This document shows, in pieces, positions 44,975 to 53,675 of a DNA stretch of 64,000 nucleotides. Both the position numbers and the translations under genes were made by a program. The stretch lies in NCBI GenBank assembly GCA_012744475.1, contig JAAYBV010000067.1:186001-250000 (forward strand). Direction: 5' to 3'. Source of the DNA: Phycisphaerae bacterium. Lineage in GTDB: Bacteria > Planctomycetota > Phycisphaerae > Sedimentisphaerales > Anaerobacaceae. The notes under the pieces are model-generated. The model had not been told where the DNA came from and ran no database searches. It saw nothing but the letters and a program-made list of their open reading frames with translations. Positions within the stretch are counted from its first letter, which is position 1. Each line of letters begins with the position of its first letter.

Positions 44975-46251
44975 TCGACGGAACACCCGCCCTGCTGACG
45001 GACCTGTACGAACTGACGATGGCCCAGGTCTACTTCCAGAAGCGGATGGCCGCACCGGCGTACTTCGAAGTCACCGTGCGGCATCTTCCACAAGACTGGG
45101 GCTTCTTCGTGATGGCGGGTCTGCCGGAAGTAGAGGCGTACCTGGCGCAGTTTCGATTCTCAGAAAGCGACCTCGACTACCTGCGTTCAGTCCGGCTGTT
45201 CGATCCGGATTTCCTCGACCATCTCGCCGGTTTTCGCCCGGACGTGACGATCCGGGCCCTGCCCGAGGGCACCGTGTTCTTCCCGAACGAGCCCATCCTG
45301 GAGGTCGGCGGGCCGATCCTGCACGCCCAACTGCTCGAAAGCTACGTCCTGAACATCCTGGGTTTCTCGATCGTCGAAGCGAGTTTGGCGGCGAGAATTA
45401 CGCTGGCCGCCGGCGGCGTGCCCCTGCTCGATTTCGGTATGCGCCGCGCCCAGGGGCCGATTGCCTCGATCCGCGCTGCGCGCGGCGCGCAGATGGCGGG
45501 CTGGAAAGCGACGAGCAACATCTTCGCCGCTCGCGCCCTGGCGATGCCGCCCTCGGGCACCATGGCGCACTCGTTCATCCAGGCCCACCCCTCGCAGGAG
45601 CGGGCCTTCCGCGAGTTCGCAACGATCTACCGCGACAAGACGATCCTGCTGGTCGATACGTATGACACGATCGAGGGCGTGAAGATTGCGGCCCGCGTGG
45701 CCCGCGAGTTCCTCGAACGCGGCGTCAAGCTGCGCGGCATCCGCCTGGACAGCGGCAACCTCGTTGCGGACAGCCGGTTCGCGCGGGACCATTTCCGCCA
45801 GCAGGGAGTGGACTTCCTCCAGATCTTCGCCAGCGGCGACCTCGACGAGTTCAAGATCCAGGATATGCTGGCCGCGGGAGGGCAGTTCGACGGCTTCGGC
45901 GTCGGCACCCGTTTCGCGGTTTCCCGGCACGCTCCCTCCATCGGCATCATCTACAAACTGGTGCAATATGCGGATCGTCCCCTGAACAAGACCTCGCCCG
46001 ACAAGGCGACGCTGCCCGGCCGCAAAACGGTCCTCCGCACCGGCAGCCCGCGTTTCGAGAAGGACATCGTCCGTCCTCTCGACCCGGACGCCCAAGATCT
46101 GCTTCGCCCGTTCGAGTTCGCCGAGCCGATGGCGACTGTCCAAGAGAGACTGCGGAGTCAGATTGTCGCCCTGCCGGACCCGGTCAAAGGGATCCGCGAG
46201 CCCGCCAACTACCCGGTCCAGTTCGCTGCCATGCCGGGTAGGGGCGAATGA
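44965..46251 (+). CDS. pncB: nicotinate phosphoribosyltransferase
   Basis: A 428-aa enzyme that joins nicotinate and PRPP to nicotinate mononucleotide in NAD salvage. The N terminus LTDLYELTMAQVYF is diagnostic, as are ESYVLNILGFS, LDFGMRRAQGP, GTMAHSFIQ with the catalytic His, LLVDTYDT, and IRLDSGNL. The substrate-binding FASGDLDEF and GFGVGTR motifs follow. The ATG overlaps the nicotinamidase-like gene, so both steps of the Preiss-Handler entry are coupled. The gene converges on a glycosyltransferase 43 bases away. Confidence 0.96.
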   Translation: MWLIDGTPALLTDLYELTMAQVYFQKRMAAPAYFEVTVRHLPQDWGFFVMAGLPEVEAYLAQFRFSESDLDYLRSVRLFDPDFLDHLAGFRPDVTIRALPEGTVFFPNEPILEVGGPILHAQLLESYVLNILGFSIVEASLAARITLAAGGVPLLDFGMRRAQGPIASIRAARGAQMAGWKATSNIFAARALAMPPSGTMAHSFIQAHPSQERAFREFATIYRDKTILLVDTYDTIEGVKIAARVAREFLERGVKLRGIRLDSGNLVADSRFARDHFRQQGVDFLQIFASGDLDEFKIQDMLAAGGQFDGFGVGTRFAVSRHAPSIGIIYKLVQYADRPLNKTSPDKATLPGRKTVLRTGSPRFEKDIVRPLDPDAQDLLRPFEFAEPMATVQERLRSQIVALPDPVKGIREPANYPVQFAAMPGRGE

Positions 46252-46294
46252 TTATTCGCCCCTACGGCCCCGGGACGCGCAGGACCGGGAGAGT

Positions 46295-47467
46295 CTATTT
46301 CACGAGCTGTCCGTAGATGCGCTCGATCGTGTCGACCATGGTGTCAGGGGCGAATTTCGTCTTGACGGATTCCTGGCCGGCCTGGCCGAGTCTGCCACTG
46401 AGGGACTTGTCGGCGATCAGTTCGGCGCAGGCTTCGATGAGCTGCGGGACGTTCTTTGGCTCGATGAGCCGGCCGGTGCGCTCGTTGACGACTTCGCGGG
46501 CGCCGTCGACGTCGAAGCTGATGGCCGGCCGGCCGCAGAGCATCGCCTGAGGCAGCGTGCGGGCCAGACCCTCGCGAAGTGAGCAGTGGACCAGGATGTC
46601 GGAAGACTGGATCGCCAGCGGGATTTCGTTCGGGGGCATCAGTCCCGTGAAGCGAAACCGCTCCGCCAGACCCATCTCGCGGACCTGCTGCTTGTACCGC
46701 TCGGCGAGGTTGCCGTCGCCCACGAAGAGCCAGACCACATTGGCGAATCGCTTCGCCAGCTCCGGGGCCGACGCGATGATGTAATCGTGGCCCTTGAGCA
46801 TGAACAGACGCGCGATGGTGACGAGGACGACCGCATCGTCCGCGATGCCGTTCCGGCGGCGGAAGGCCCGCGTCCGCTCGGCGGCAATCGGTTCGAGGAA
46901 CTGCTCTTCATCGATGGCGGAATACGCCGTGACGTAGGGCTTGTCGGCGCCGATGCCCGCCGCTTTGCACTGGTCGGTCATCGCATCGGCGACGCTGACG
47001 AAATAGTCCGTGCGCTTCGCGGCGGCCTTCTCGATAGCCACATAGATTCGATTGACCCACCGACTCTGGTAAGGATGGAACGCCAAGCCGTGAATGCCAT
47101 GGACGATCCCGGGGCGCGCCGGGTGCCACGCGCCCTTCAACGCGCTGCCGGCGTAGCGGCCGAGGATGCCGGCCTTGGCCGAATGCGTGTGGACGATGTC
47201 GGGCTGCAATTGGCGCAGCAGCCTCTTGAGCTTGCGATAGGCGACGAGATCCTTGAACGGCTCGATGGCCCGCCGCATCTCGTCGACCACGATCGTCTCG
47301 TATTTCTGCCCTTTGGTCTGGTTGAACAGCTCCCCTTCCGGCCCGAGGGCCGGCCCGGTGATCAGCGTGACCTCGTGACCGCGCTCGGCCAGGAGCTTGC
47401 AGGTGATCAGCGTGTTCTCCTGCGCGCCGCCCAGAATCAGCCGCGTGATGATGTGGACGATCTTCAA
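46295..47467 (-). CDS. GT4-family glycosyltransferase
   Basis: A 390-aa cytoplasmic or membrane-associated GT-B glycosyltransferase. The N-terminal Rossmann fold starts MKIVHIITRLILGGAQENTL, a typical GT4 acceptor-side beginning with GGAQ. Later motifs are HTHSAKAGILGR, ARLFMLKGHDYI and SLREGLARTLPQAMLCGRP, with the E-x7-E-like element of GT4 donors. Product and acceptor are unknown; cell-surface polysaccharide or lipopolysaccharide assembly is likely. It is the last gene of the asd-truA-hydF minus-strand run, 42 bases downstream of hydF. Confidence 0.9.
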   Translation of the reverse strand: MKIVHIITRLILGGAQENTLITCKLLAERGHEVTLITGPALGPEGELFNQTKGQKYETIVVDEMRRAIEPFKDLVAYRKLKRLLRQLQPDIVHTHSAKAGILGRYAGSALKGAWHPARPGIVHGIHGLAFHPYQSRWVNRIYVAIEKAAAKRTDYFVSVADAMTDQCKAAGIGADKPYVTAYSAIDEEQFLEPIAAERTRAFRRRNGIADDAVVLVTIARLFMLKGHDYIIASAPELAKRFANVVWLFVGDGNLAERYKQQVREMGLAERFRFTGLMPPNEIPLAIQSSDILVHCSLREGLARTLPQAMLCGRPAISFDVDGAREVVNERTGRLIEPKNVPQLIEACAELIADKSLSGRLGQAGQESVKTKFAPDTMVDTIERIYGQLVK

Positions 47468-47509
47468 AGCTTCGTCTCCGCGTTCATGGACCGGATCGGC
47501 GCTATTCTC

Positions 47510-48775
47510 TCAAGCGATGGCCGCGTAGTCAATGCCCCAGGGCCGCAGCACCTTACGCAGGGCTTCAGGACCCTGCATGTAGGACAGGAACAGCCCATAG
47601 TTCGTGTATGGCACGCCGATCGATTCGAGATCGCGGATCCGGGCCAGCAGCTTCTGGGCGGTAATCATGCAACCGCCGCAATGGATCACCAGCTTGTAGG
47701 ACTGGAGCTGCTCGTTCTCCTGAAACTCGCGGCCGAAACTGTGATCGATCTGGACGTCGGGCCAGTGTTTCCGGATGAAGTCGGGAATCTGCACGGTGCC
47801 GATGTCCTCGGCGATCCGCGAATGGTTGCACGCCTCGGCGATGAGCACCCTGTCCCCCGCCCGAAGGCTCGCGACCGCCTCGATGCCATTGACAAAGGCC
47901 GCCAGCCGGCCCCGGCTCACATAGTTGATCATCATGATCGAAAACGTCGTCAGGCCAACGTCGTCGGGCGTCCAAGTGTGCATCAGATCCATGGCCTGCG
48001 AATCGGTGATGATCGCCTTGGGTCGCCTGCCGAAGCCGGCCAGAAACGCGTCGAACCGTTTCCGTTCGCCCGCGTCGCCGGCACGGGCCTGGCCCAGGTC
48101 CATGCGATAAGAGACCGGCCAGGCCCAATGCCGCGTGATGTACTCGGCCGCCATTGCCTGCGGACGCAGGTAGCGCCCGGGCGGGGTCTCGGCGTCCATC
48201 GGAATGTTCAGCACGTAGAACTCGTCGCGCTGGAGGAACGGAAGCAGCTCCATCGTGGCGTTCTTCGAGGCGAAGTTCTCGAGGATGAATTGCAGCAGCG
48301 CCGGGCGGCACTGCGCATCGATGGCGACGAGCCGAATCTTCTGATGGAACCGCAGCAGCGGGACCTGCTCTTCCACGTGCGCGATCCGCGCGCCGGCCTC
48401 GGGCCGGAACAGGTTGTAGATCACCAGGATCTGCTTGTCCAGTTCGCGAGCCTTCGTCACAATCTCGTTCTCCGTGGCGAAGTCATCCGTCTCCGGATCG
48501 ACCACGAGCAGGACCAGATCGCACTCCTTCAGGTCGGCGAAGACCTTGGCCCGCTTCTTGCGTCCCAGCCCGGAAGCCTCATCGAGCCCGGCCGTGTCGA
48601 ACAGCTTGACCGGACCCATTCCGTGGATCTCCTGCAGGGCAATCTTCGTGTCGGCTGTGGTCCCAGGCGTCGCATCGACGATGGACGTGACCTGCTGGGT
48701 GAGCAGATTCATGATGCTGCTCTTGCCCGAGTTCATCTTGCCGAAGATTCCGATATGATCTCTCTCGATGAGCAT
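47510..48775 (-). CDS. hydF: [FeFe]-hydrogenase maturation GTPase HydF
   Basis: A 421-aa scaffold protein that receives the 2Fe subcluster from HydE/HydG and delivers it to HydA. The GTPase domain has a P-loop GKMNSGKSS (12-20), a G2/G3 region with TPGTTAD and DTAGLDE, and an atypical G4 (IYNLF instead of NKxD). The cluster-binding signature CxH...HCxxC is intact: Cys316-Asn-His318 and His365-Cys366-x-x-Cys369, with 46 residues between the two parts. EACNHSRIAEDIGTVQIP is characteristic. The ATG overlaps the truA stop. No other hydrogenase gene is in the window. Confidence 0.93.
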   Translation of the reverse strand: MLIERDHIGIFGKMNSGKSSIMNLLTQQVTSIVDATPGTTADTKIALQEIHGMGPVKLFDTAGLDEASGLGRKKRAKVFADLKECDLVLLVVDPETDDFATENEIVTKARELDKQILVIYNLFRPEAGARIAHVEEQVPLLRFHQKIRLVAIDAQCRPALLQFILENFASKNATMELLPFLQRDEFYVLNIPMDAETPPGRYLRPQAMAAEYITRHWAWPVSYRMDLGQARAGDAGERKRFDAFLAGFGRRPKAIITDSQAMDLMHTWTPDDVGLTTFSIMMINYVSRGRLAAFVNGIEAVASLRAGDRVLIAEACNHSRIAEDIGTVQIPDFIRKHWPDVQIDHSFGREFQENEQLQSYKLVIHCGGCMITAQKLLARIRDLESIGVPYTNYGLFLSYMQGPEALRKVLRPWGIDYAAIA

Positions 48776-49527
48776 CAGTACTTGATCCACATCAGGCACA
48801 AGCCGTTGGGCGGCGCGATAGGCCCGGCAGCCGTCCGGTCCCGGGCCGCCAGGACACGACTGATTCGCAGTGGATCCCATCGTCCCAGTCCGACTTCCAT
48901 CAGCGACCCGACGATGTTGCGCACCATGTTGTAGAGGAATCCATCCCCTTCGACCTCGACGTAGACCCAGTGGCCATCGTCCTTGCGGGCCTCGGTGACA
49001 TCGCAGCGGAAGACCGTGCGCACCGAATCCGTGCGGCTGTCGGCGGCCGACGCGAAGGACTTGAAATCATTCTCGCCTACGAGTCGTTGAGCGCCCGCGT
49101 TCATCGCGGCCGTGTCCGGACGTGAGGGAACGTGCCAGCAGTACCGCCGGTACAGCACGGGCCGGGTCGGGCCGCAGAAGATCGTGTACCGATACAGCTT
49201 GCTCGTGACGTCGCCGATCACGTCGAAACCTATCCGCACCTCTTCGGCCTTGACGATGGCGATGTCGTCGGGAAGTCGGTCGGTGATGGCCCTGGCGAGG
49301 TTCTCGGTCGGGACGGGCGAATCGATCTGAATCAGGGCGACCTGTCCGAGAGCGTGGACCCCCGCGTCGGTCCGGCTGGCCCCGCAAACCCGCACGTTCG
49401 GGCCCAGCAGGCTGCGGGCCGCATCCTGCACCGCCTCCTGGATGGTCGTGAATCCCGGCTGAATCTGCCAGCCGTGGTAGTCACTACCGTCGTAGGCGAT
49501 GGTCAGTTTGACATTGCGTAGCGCCAT
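48775..49527 (-). CDS. truA: tRNA pseudouridine(38-40) synthase TruA
   Basis: A 250-aa enzyme that makes pseudouridine in the anticodon stem. The catalytic Asp54 lies in GASRTDAGVHALGQ. Earlier YDGSDYHGWQIQPG and later FLYNMVRNIVGSLMEVG are conserved TruA blocks. Length is normal (about 245-270 aa). The stop codon overlaps the hydF start, and asd ends 77 bases upstream with a terminator-like hairpin between. Confidence 0.96.
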   Translation of the reverse strand: MALRNVKLTIAYDGSDYHGWQIQPGFTTIQEAVQDAARSLLGPNVRVCGASRTDAGVHALGQVALIQIDSPVPTENLARAITDRLPDDIAIVKAEEVRIGFDVIGDVTSKLYRYTIFCGPTRPVLYRRYCWHVPSRPDTAAMNAGAQRLVGENDFKSFASAADSRTDSVRTVFRCDVTEARKDDGHWVYVEVEGDGFLYNMVRNIVGSLMEVGLGRWDPLRISRVLAARDRTAAGPIAPPNGLCLMWIKY

Positions 49528-49531
49528 CCGG

Positions 49532-49580
49532 GAACAAACAAGGACGGCCGGCGCAGCCGCAGCGCATCGGCGTGCCGTCC
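49532..49580 (-). terminator. possible terminator between asd and truA
   Basis: Read on the minus strand, GGACGGC at 49580-49574 pairs with GCCGTCC at 49548-49542 around a GC-rich inner structure, and TTGTTTGTTC follows. The loop is long and the T-run is broken, so it may be partial or inactive. Confidence 0.35.
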
Positions 49581-49604
49581 GGCTGCGTCCGGCTGTCGTG
49601 GGGA

Positions 49605-50612
49605 CTATTGTTCGAGCAGTTTCTCGGCGATCTGGATCGCGTTCAGCGCCGCTCCTTTGCGGAGCTGGTCACCGGCCACCCAGAGGTTGATCCCGCGGTT
49701 GTCGGGCAGGGACGGATCCTGGCGGATGCGACCCACGAGAACGTCGTCCTTGCCCGTGGCGTCGATCGGCATCGGGAAGCGGTTGTGCTCCCGGTCATCC
49801 AGCACGCTGATGCCCGGCGCTTTGGCGAGCAGCTCCCGCACTCTCTCCGGCGTTATCGGGCGGGTGAACTCCAGGTTGATGCTCTCGCAATGCGCCCGCA
49901 TCACCGGAATGCGCACGCAGGTCGCCGTGATGGCGATCTGGGGGCAGTCGAAGATCTTCCGGGTCTCTTTGACCATCTTGGTCTCTTCTTCGTTGTACCC
50001 GTCGGGCCCCAGCGCCGAGTTGTGGCTGAAGCAGTTGAACGCGATCTGATACGGGAACACGTTGCAGCTCGGCTTCTTGCCGTCGAGAATCTCGCGGCTC
50101 TGGGCTCCGAGCTCCGCCATCGCCGCGGCGCCGGCACCGCTGGCGGCCTGGTAGGTGCTGACGACCATCCGCTTGACCGGATTGGCCTGGTGCAGGGGCC
50201 AGACCGGCATGATGCCGATGATGGTCGAGCAGTTCGGGTTCGCGATGATGCCCTTGTGCTCCTTGATCTTCTCGGGGTTGATCTCCGGAATCACCAGAGG
50301 CGCCGTGGGGTCCATGCGAAACGCCGAGGAATTGTCCACGACCACGGCGCCCGCCTTGGCCGCCGCAGGAGCGAACTCCTTGCTGCGCGAGCCGCCGGCG
50401 CTGAACAGCGCGATATCGACGCCCGCGAAGCTGTCCTTCGTCAACACCTCAACCGTATATTCCTTACCCTTGAAGGTGATTTTCTTACCCTTGGAGCGGC
50501 TGCTGGCAAGCACCTTGAGCGTATCGAACGGGAAGTCGCGCTCTTCGAGGATACTGAGGAATTCCTGACCGACGGCGCCGGTCACCCCTGCGATTGCCAG
50601 ATGACAAGCCAT
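49605..50612 (-). CDS. asd: aspartate-semialdehyde dehydrogenase
   Basis: A 335-aa NADPH-dependent enzyme that reduces aspartyl phosphate, feeding lysine, methionine, threonine and diaminopimelate synthesis. The Rossmann start VTGAVGQEFLSIL binds NADP. The active-site Cys128 lies in NPNCSTI, and VSTYQAASGAGAAAMAEL is a conserved substrate loop. A GTG at 50618 is in frame, but the ATG at 50612 has the better distance from AGGAG. A promoter-like pair and a leader hairpin precede it. Confidence 0.95.
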   Translation of the reverse strand: MACHLAIAGVTGAVGQEFLSILEERDFPFDTLKVLASSRSKGKKITFKGKEYTVEVLTKDSFAGVDIALFSAGGSRSKEFAPAAAKAGAVVVDNSSAFRMDPTAPLVIPEINPEKIKEHKGIIANPNCSTIIGIMPVWPLHQANPVKRMVVSTYQAASGAGAAAMAELGAQSREILDGKKPSCNVFPYQIAFNCFSHNSALGPDGYNEEETKMVKETRKIFDCPQIAITATCVRIPVMRAHCESINLEFTRPITPERVRELLAKAPGISVLDDREHNRFPMPIDATGKDDVLVGRIRQDPSLPDNRGINLWVAGDQLRKGAALNAIQIAEKLLEQ

Positions 50613-50648
50613 GTTCACACACTCCTATTCACTTCGGTTTTCACTGAA

Positions 50649-50671
50649 GGGCCGCCAACCGTTGGCCGCCC
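50649..50671. promoter_or_regulatory. hairpin in the asd leader
   Basis: An 11-base stem with one mismatch (GGGCNGCCAAC/GTTGGCCGCCC) around a single-base loop lies between the asd promoter and start. No T-run follows in either direction, so it does not look like a terminator. Confidence 0.45.
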
Positions 50672-50706
50672 AAAAGGCTGGTTTTGTGGAAACTACAGAA
50701 CTATGT

Positions 50707-50735
50707 ATTTTATACCCTCCGGCAGTACAATGCAA
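50707..50735 (-). promoter_or_regulatory. candidate promoter of asd
   Basis: On the minus strand, TTGCAT (50735-50730) and TAAAAT (50712-50707) are 17 bases apart in a locally AT-rich region, about 95 bases before the asd start. Confidence 0.5.
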
Positions 50736-50768
50736 GAGTGTGTCTTCTAATATCTTCTATATGCTCCG

Positions 50769-51794
50769 CTAACAATCGAGCCGACGCTGCCAGAAGGAGG
50801 CCAGGGCCGAGGCGGTGATGATGCAGACGAAGACGAAGATGGCGGCGGGGATGGCGGCTTCCTCCCCGAGGTGCTCCAGGGCCAGGGCCGAGCCCAGCCC
50901 GGCGTTCTGCATGCCGATCTCAATCGTCAAGGCCCGCCGTTTGAGGGTATCCAGACCGAACAGGGCGCCGATCCCGTAGCCGGCCCCCAAACCCCACAGA
51001 TTCAACGTCAATACGACCGCCAGGACACTGCCGGTCACCTGGGGCAGTCGGGCTTGGTTGCGCGCGATGACGACCGAGCAGATGAAGACGATAAACGTCG
51101 CGGAAATCGCCGGGAAGACCGGGAGAATCCGCTCGACCGAACGGCGAAAACGATAGCGAACCCAGAAACCCAGCAGCAGCGGCACGACGACCATCACCAT
51201 GATTTGAATAAACATGGCCCAGAACGAGACCGGCAGTTCCGAGCCGGCCAGCACCTTGGTCAGCAAGGGAGTCAGGATCGGACACAGCAGGGTTGAGACG
51301 GTGGTCAGAGATACGGAATAAGCGGCATCGGCCTTGGCGACATAGCTCATAGTATTGCTGGCCATCGCGCCGGGGGCGGCCCCGGTCAGGATCAGGCCCA
51401 CCGCCAGCGGAGGCGGCAGCCGGAACAGCCGCGAAATCGCATAGGCCCCGAAGGGCATCACCAGGAATTGCGCCGCCGTGCCAAGGGCCACCACGGAGGG
51501 TGTCTTGAGGATTCGCCTGAAGTCGTCCGGCTGGAGAGCAACGCCGATGCCGAACATCGTCAGGGCGAAGAACAGGGTGTTCATCGACAGGCAGACGCTC
51601 AGGTGCCCGACCACGGCCGGCGACAGACTCGAAAGGACATCTGCCGGAAACAGCTCGGTCAGGCTGAACGTGCCGACTACGCGGAACCAGTTGGGATGCT
51701 CGGCAGTGTCCTTCCACAGGAACGCGATCAGACCACATCCGACCACCCACACGGCGAAGTACTTCGTGTAAAATGTCAGAGCTCTGCGCAGCAT
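50769..51794 (-). CDS. bile acid:sodium symporter (BASS) family transporter
   Basis: A 341-aa membrane protein with about ten helices. It shows the BASS/SBF features MFGIGVALQPDDF, GLILTGAAPGAMASNTMSYV and IEIGMQNAGLGSALAL, the conserved ExG(M)QN crossover helix that forms the sodium and substrate sites. Bacterial members import or export organic acids such as pantoate or pyruvate; bile acids are an unlikely substrate here. The ATG at 51794 places the first helix at about 8. The 5' 25-residue extension upstream is not conserved-looking. Confidence 0.88.
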   Translation of the reverse strand: MLRRALTFYTKYFAVWVVGCGLIAFLWKDTAEHPNWFRVVGTFSLTELFPADVLSSLSPAVVGHLSVCLSMNTLFFALTMFGIGVALQPDDFRRILKTPSVVALGTAAQFLVMPFGAYAISRLFRLPPPLAVGLILTGAAPGAMASNTMSYVAKADAAYSVSLTTVSTLLCPILTPLLTKVLAGSELPVSFWAMFIQIMVMVVVPLLLGFWVRYRFRRSVERILPVFPAISATFIVFICSVVIARNQARLPQVTGSVLAVVLTLNLWGLGAGYGIGALFGLDTLKRRALTIEIGMQNAGLGSALALEHLGEEAAIPAAIFVFVCIITASALASFWQRRLDC

Positions 51795-51845
51795 GACGGG
51801 CCAGTATAAGACCCGATGGCGCAGCCCGCAACCGCCTCGCCGTTC

Positions 51846-51878
51846 GATAAAAGAAGGCCCCGCCGACAAGGCGGGGCC
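51846..51878 (-). terminator. Rho-independent terminator after the HtrA gene
   Basis: A perfect 9-bp GC stem (GGCCCCGCC/GGCGGGGCC) with a 5-base loop spans 51856-51878. On the minus strand it is followed by TTCTTTTAT. It lies 35 bases past the HtrA stop. Confidence 0.75.
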
Positions 51879-51912
51879 GGTGCTGCGATGAAGGAGGACA
51901 TCAGAACCACGC

Positions 51913-53388
51913 TTATTTCTTCGGCAGACGAAGCATCAGTAACCTTGTCCAGTCCTCGTCCCGGACTCGAAGAAGGGCACGCCCATCTGCCGCTGCGTTG
52001 TCAATGGCTTCATTAAACTCTTGTACGTTGCGGACGGGCTTTCTGTTCACTTCCGTGATCAGGGTGCCCGCTTGAATACCGGCCTCGCCGGCCGGCGATC
52101 CGGGCCGGACCTCCATTACCAACACGCCCGAGAGGTCCTCGTAACCCAAGCGGGAAGCCAGCTCCTCCGTCAACGTTTGGAGCGTCATCCCGAGGCTCTC
52201 CTGGACGGCCTGGCTGCCTCCACCCATCGCGAATTCGCCATCCGGACGCTTCTCAAGCGTCACAGTCAACGGCTTGCGTTTGCCGTCACGAATCACCACA
52301 ATCCGAACCTCGCTGCCCGGCTTGTACATGGCCACACGGTTACGGAACTCGTTCCAGTCGGAGACCGGCTGGCCCTCCAGTTCAACGACCACGTCGTCCT
52401 GCTTGACTCCGGCTTTGTCGGCCGGAGAATCCTCCACCACGCTGACGATCACCACACCCTTGTCGGTGTCCAGTCCGAAGTACTCTCCCATGCCGGGCTT
52501 GACATCGTCGCCTTGCACGCCGAGAAAACCACGCACCACTGCCCCGCTCTCCTTGAGCTGCGTGTAGATGTCCCTGGCCATGTTGCTGGGGATCGCCAGT
52601 CCGATGCCCACGTTCCCGCCCGGCCCGATGATCGCCGTGTTGATGCCCACCGCCTTGCCGTCCAGGTTCAGGAGGGGACCGCCCGAGTTGCCGAAGTTGA
52701 TCGCCGCATCGGTCTGGATGAAGTTCTCATAGCTGGCAATGCGCAGGCCGCTCCGTCCGGTGGCGCTGACGATTCCCGCCGTAACGGTGTGGCTCAGGCC
52801 GAACGGATTGCCGATGGCAATCACCCACTCGCCCACTTCCAGCGTGTCCGAGTTCGCCAGCTCGATGTAGGGAAGGTCGGCCTTGTCGATCTTCACAACC
52901 GCCACGTCTGTTTCAGGATCGGCGCCGACGATCTCGGCGTCCACCTTCTGGCCGTCCGCCAACTGCACGGTGACCTTCTCGGCCCCCCCCACCATGTGGT
53001 TGTTCGTCAGAATATATCCGTCGGAAGAGATGATGAAACCGGACCCCTGCGCCACCTGCCGGGATTCCGGCTCCTGTCGTTCCCGCTGGTAACGACGCGG
53101 GCCGAAGAAGTACTTGAACAACTCGTCTTCAAACGGGTTGGATGGGTCGGTAGACCAGTCCCGCGAAGAGCTGCCACGAACGGCCTTGGTGGCCTGGACC
53201 CCCACGACCGCGGGCGAGGCCTTCTCGGCGATCGAGGCAAACGCCTTGCCCATCTGTTTCAAGGTGACGATGCTCTGACTATCCTGGGCGAAAGCCGACA
53301 GCGGTATCAGCAACAGCCAGATCACACCGATAGCTGATGCGCTGGCGAGGGTGTTCTTTCGAGCTGTACGAACCACACGTGTTACCAT
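51913..53388 (-). CDS. DegP/HtrA-family periplasmic serine protease with two PDZ domains
   Basis: A 491-aa exported protease of the Do/DegQ type. A signal peptide runs to about 35 (LSAFAQ). The trypsin-like domain has a complete triad: His131 in TNNHMVG, Asp161 in PETDVAVV and Ser235 in NFGNSGGPL. The first PDZ lies at about 275-370 and the second at about 390-490. The domain degrades misfolded envelope proteins and in some bacteria starts anti-sigma cleavage. The ATG at 53388 follows GGAGG. It is divergent from an ECF sigma gene with 287 bases between starts and has its own promoter and terminator. Confidence 0.95.
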   Translation of the reverse strand: MVTRVVRTARKNTLASASAIGVIWLLLIPLSAFAQDSQSIVTLKQMGKAFASIAEKASPAVVGVQATKAVRGSSSRDWSTDPSNPFEDELFKYFFGPRRYQRERQEPESRQVAQGSGFIISSDGYILTNNHMVGGAEKVTVQLADGQKVDAEIVGADPETDVAVVKIDKADLPYIELANSDTLEVGEWVIAIGNPFGLSHTVTAGIVSATGRSGLRIASYENFIQTDAAINFGNSGGPLLNLDGKAVGINTAIIGPGGNVGIGLAIPSNMARDIYTQLKESGAVVRGFLGVQGDDVKPGMGEYFGLDTDKGVVIVSVVEDSPADKAGVKQDDVVVELEGQPVSDWNEFRNRVAMYKPGSEVRIVVIRDGKRKPLTVTLEKRPDGEFAMGGGSQAVQESLGMTLQTLTEELASRLGYEDLSGVLVMEVRPGSPAGEAGIQAGTLITEVNRKPVRNVQEFNEAIDNAAADGRALLRVRDEDWTRLLMLRLPKK

Positions 53389-53479
53389 AGTTGACCTCCA
53401 GACATTTCCGTCAAAAAGAACGCTTGGCCAAGCTCTCATACCACCATCATAAACATCCGCTTGGGTAGGGGTTTATACG

Positions 53480-53509
53480 ATTGTAGGCAGGGTTAGTTCG
53501 GGCCGTCAA
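53480..53509 (-). promoter_or_regulatory. promoter of the HtrA gene
   Basis: On the minus strand TTGACG (53509-53504) and TACAAT (53485-53480) are separated by 18 bases, about 92 bases before the HtrA start. This fits the housekeeping consensus. Confidence 0.6.
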
Positions 53510-53614
53510 ACCCTTTTTCGCCGGCCGGCGGGGCCGTTCCTGCCGCATCGGACCATCGGCGATTCGTCGACGGTCAGACCGCGTGCGGCGATGTTGCGGC
53601 CGGTGCAATTCTAT

Positions 53615-53643
53615 GGAACTCCGACGCCGCTCGATTGTATAAC
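53615..53643 (+). promoter_or_regulatory. candidate ECF-type promoter of the sigma operon
   Basis: GGAACT (53615-53620) and TATAAC (53638-53643) are 17 bases apart, 33 bases before the sigma start. The GGAAC -35 is the classic ECF element, so the operon may be self-regulated. Confidence 0.4.
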
Positions 53644-53675
53644 TGGGCAAAAAGAGGCCTCGATACATCGGGAAT

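Noticed and set aside
46586-48934. 782-codon plus-strand frame
   Set aside because: Spans the glycosyltransferase and HydF genes in antisense; it is an artefact of high GC content.
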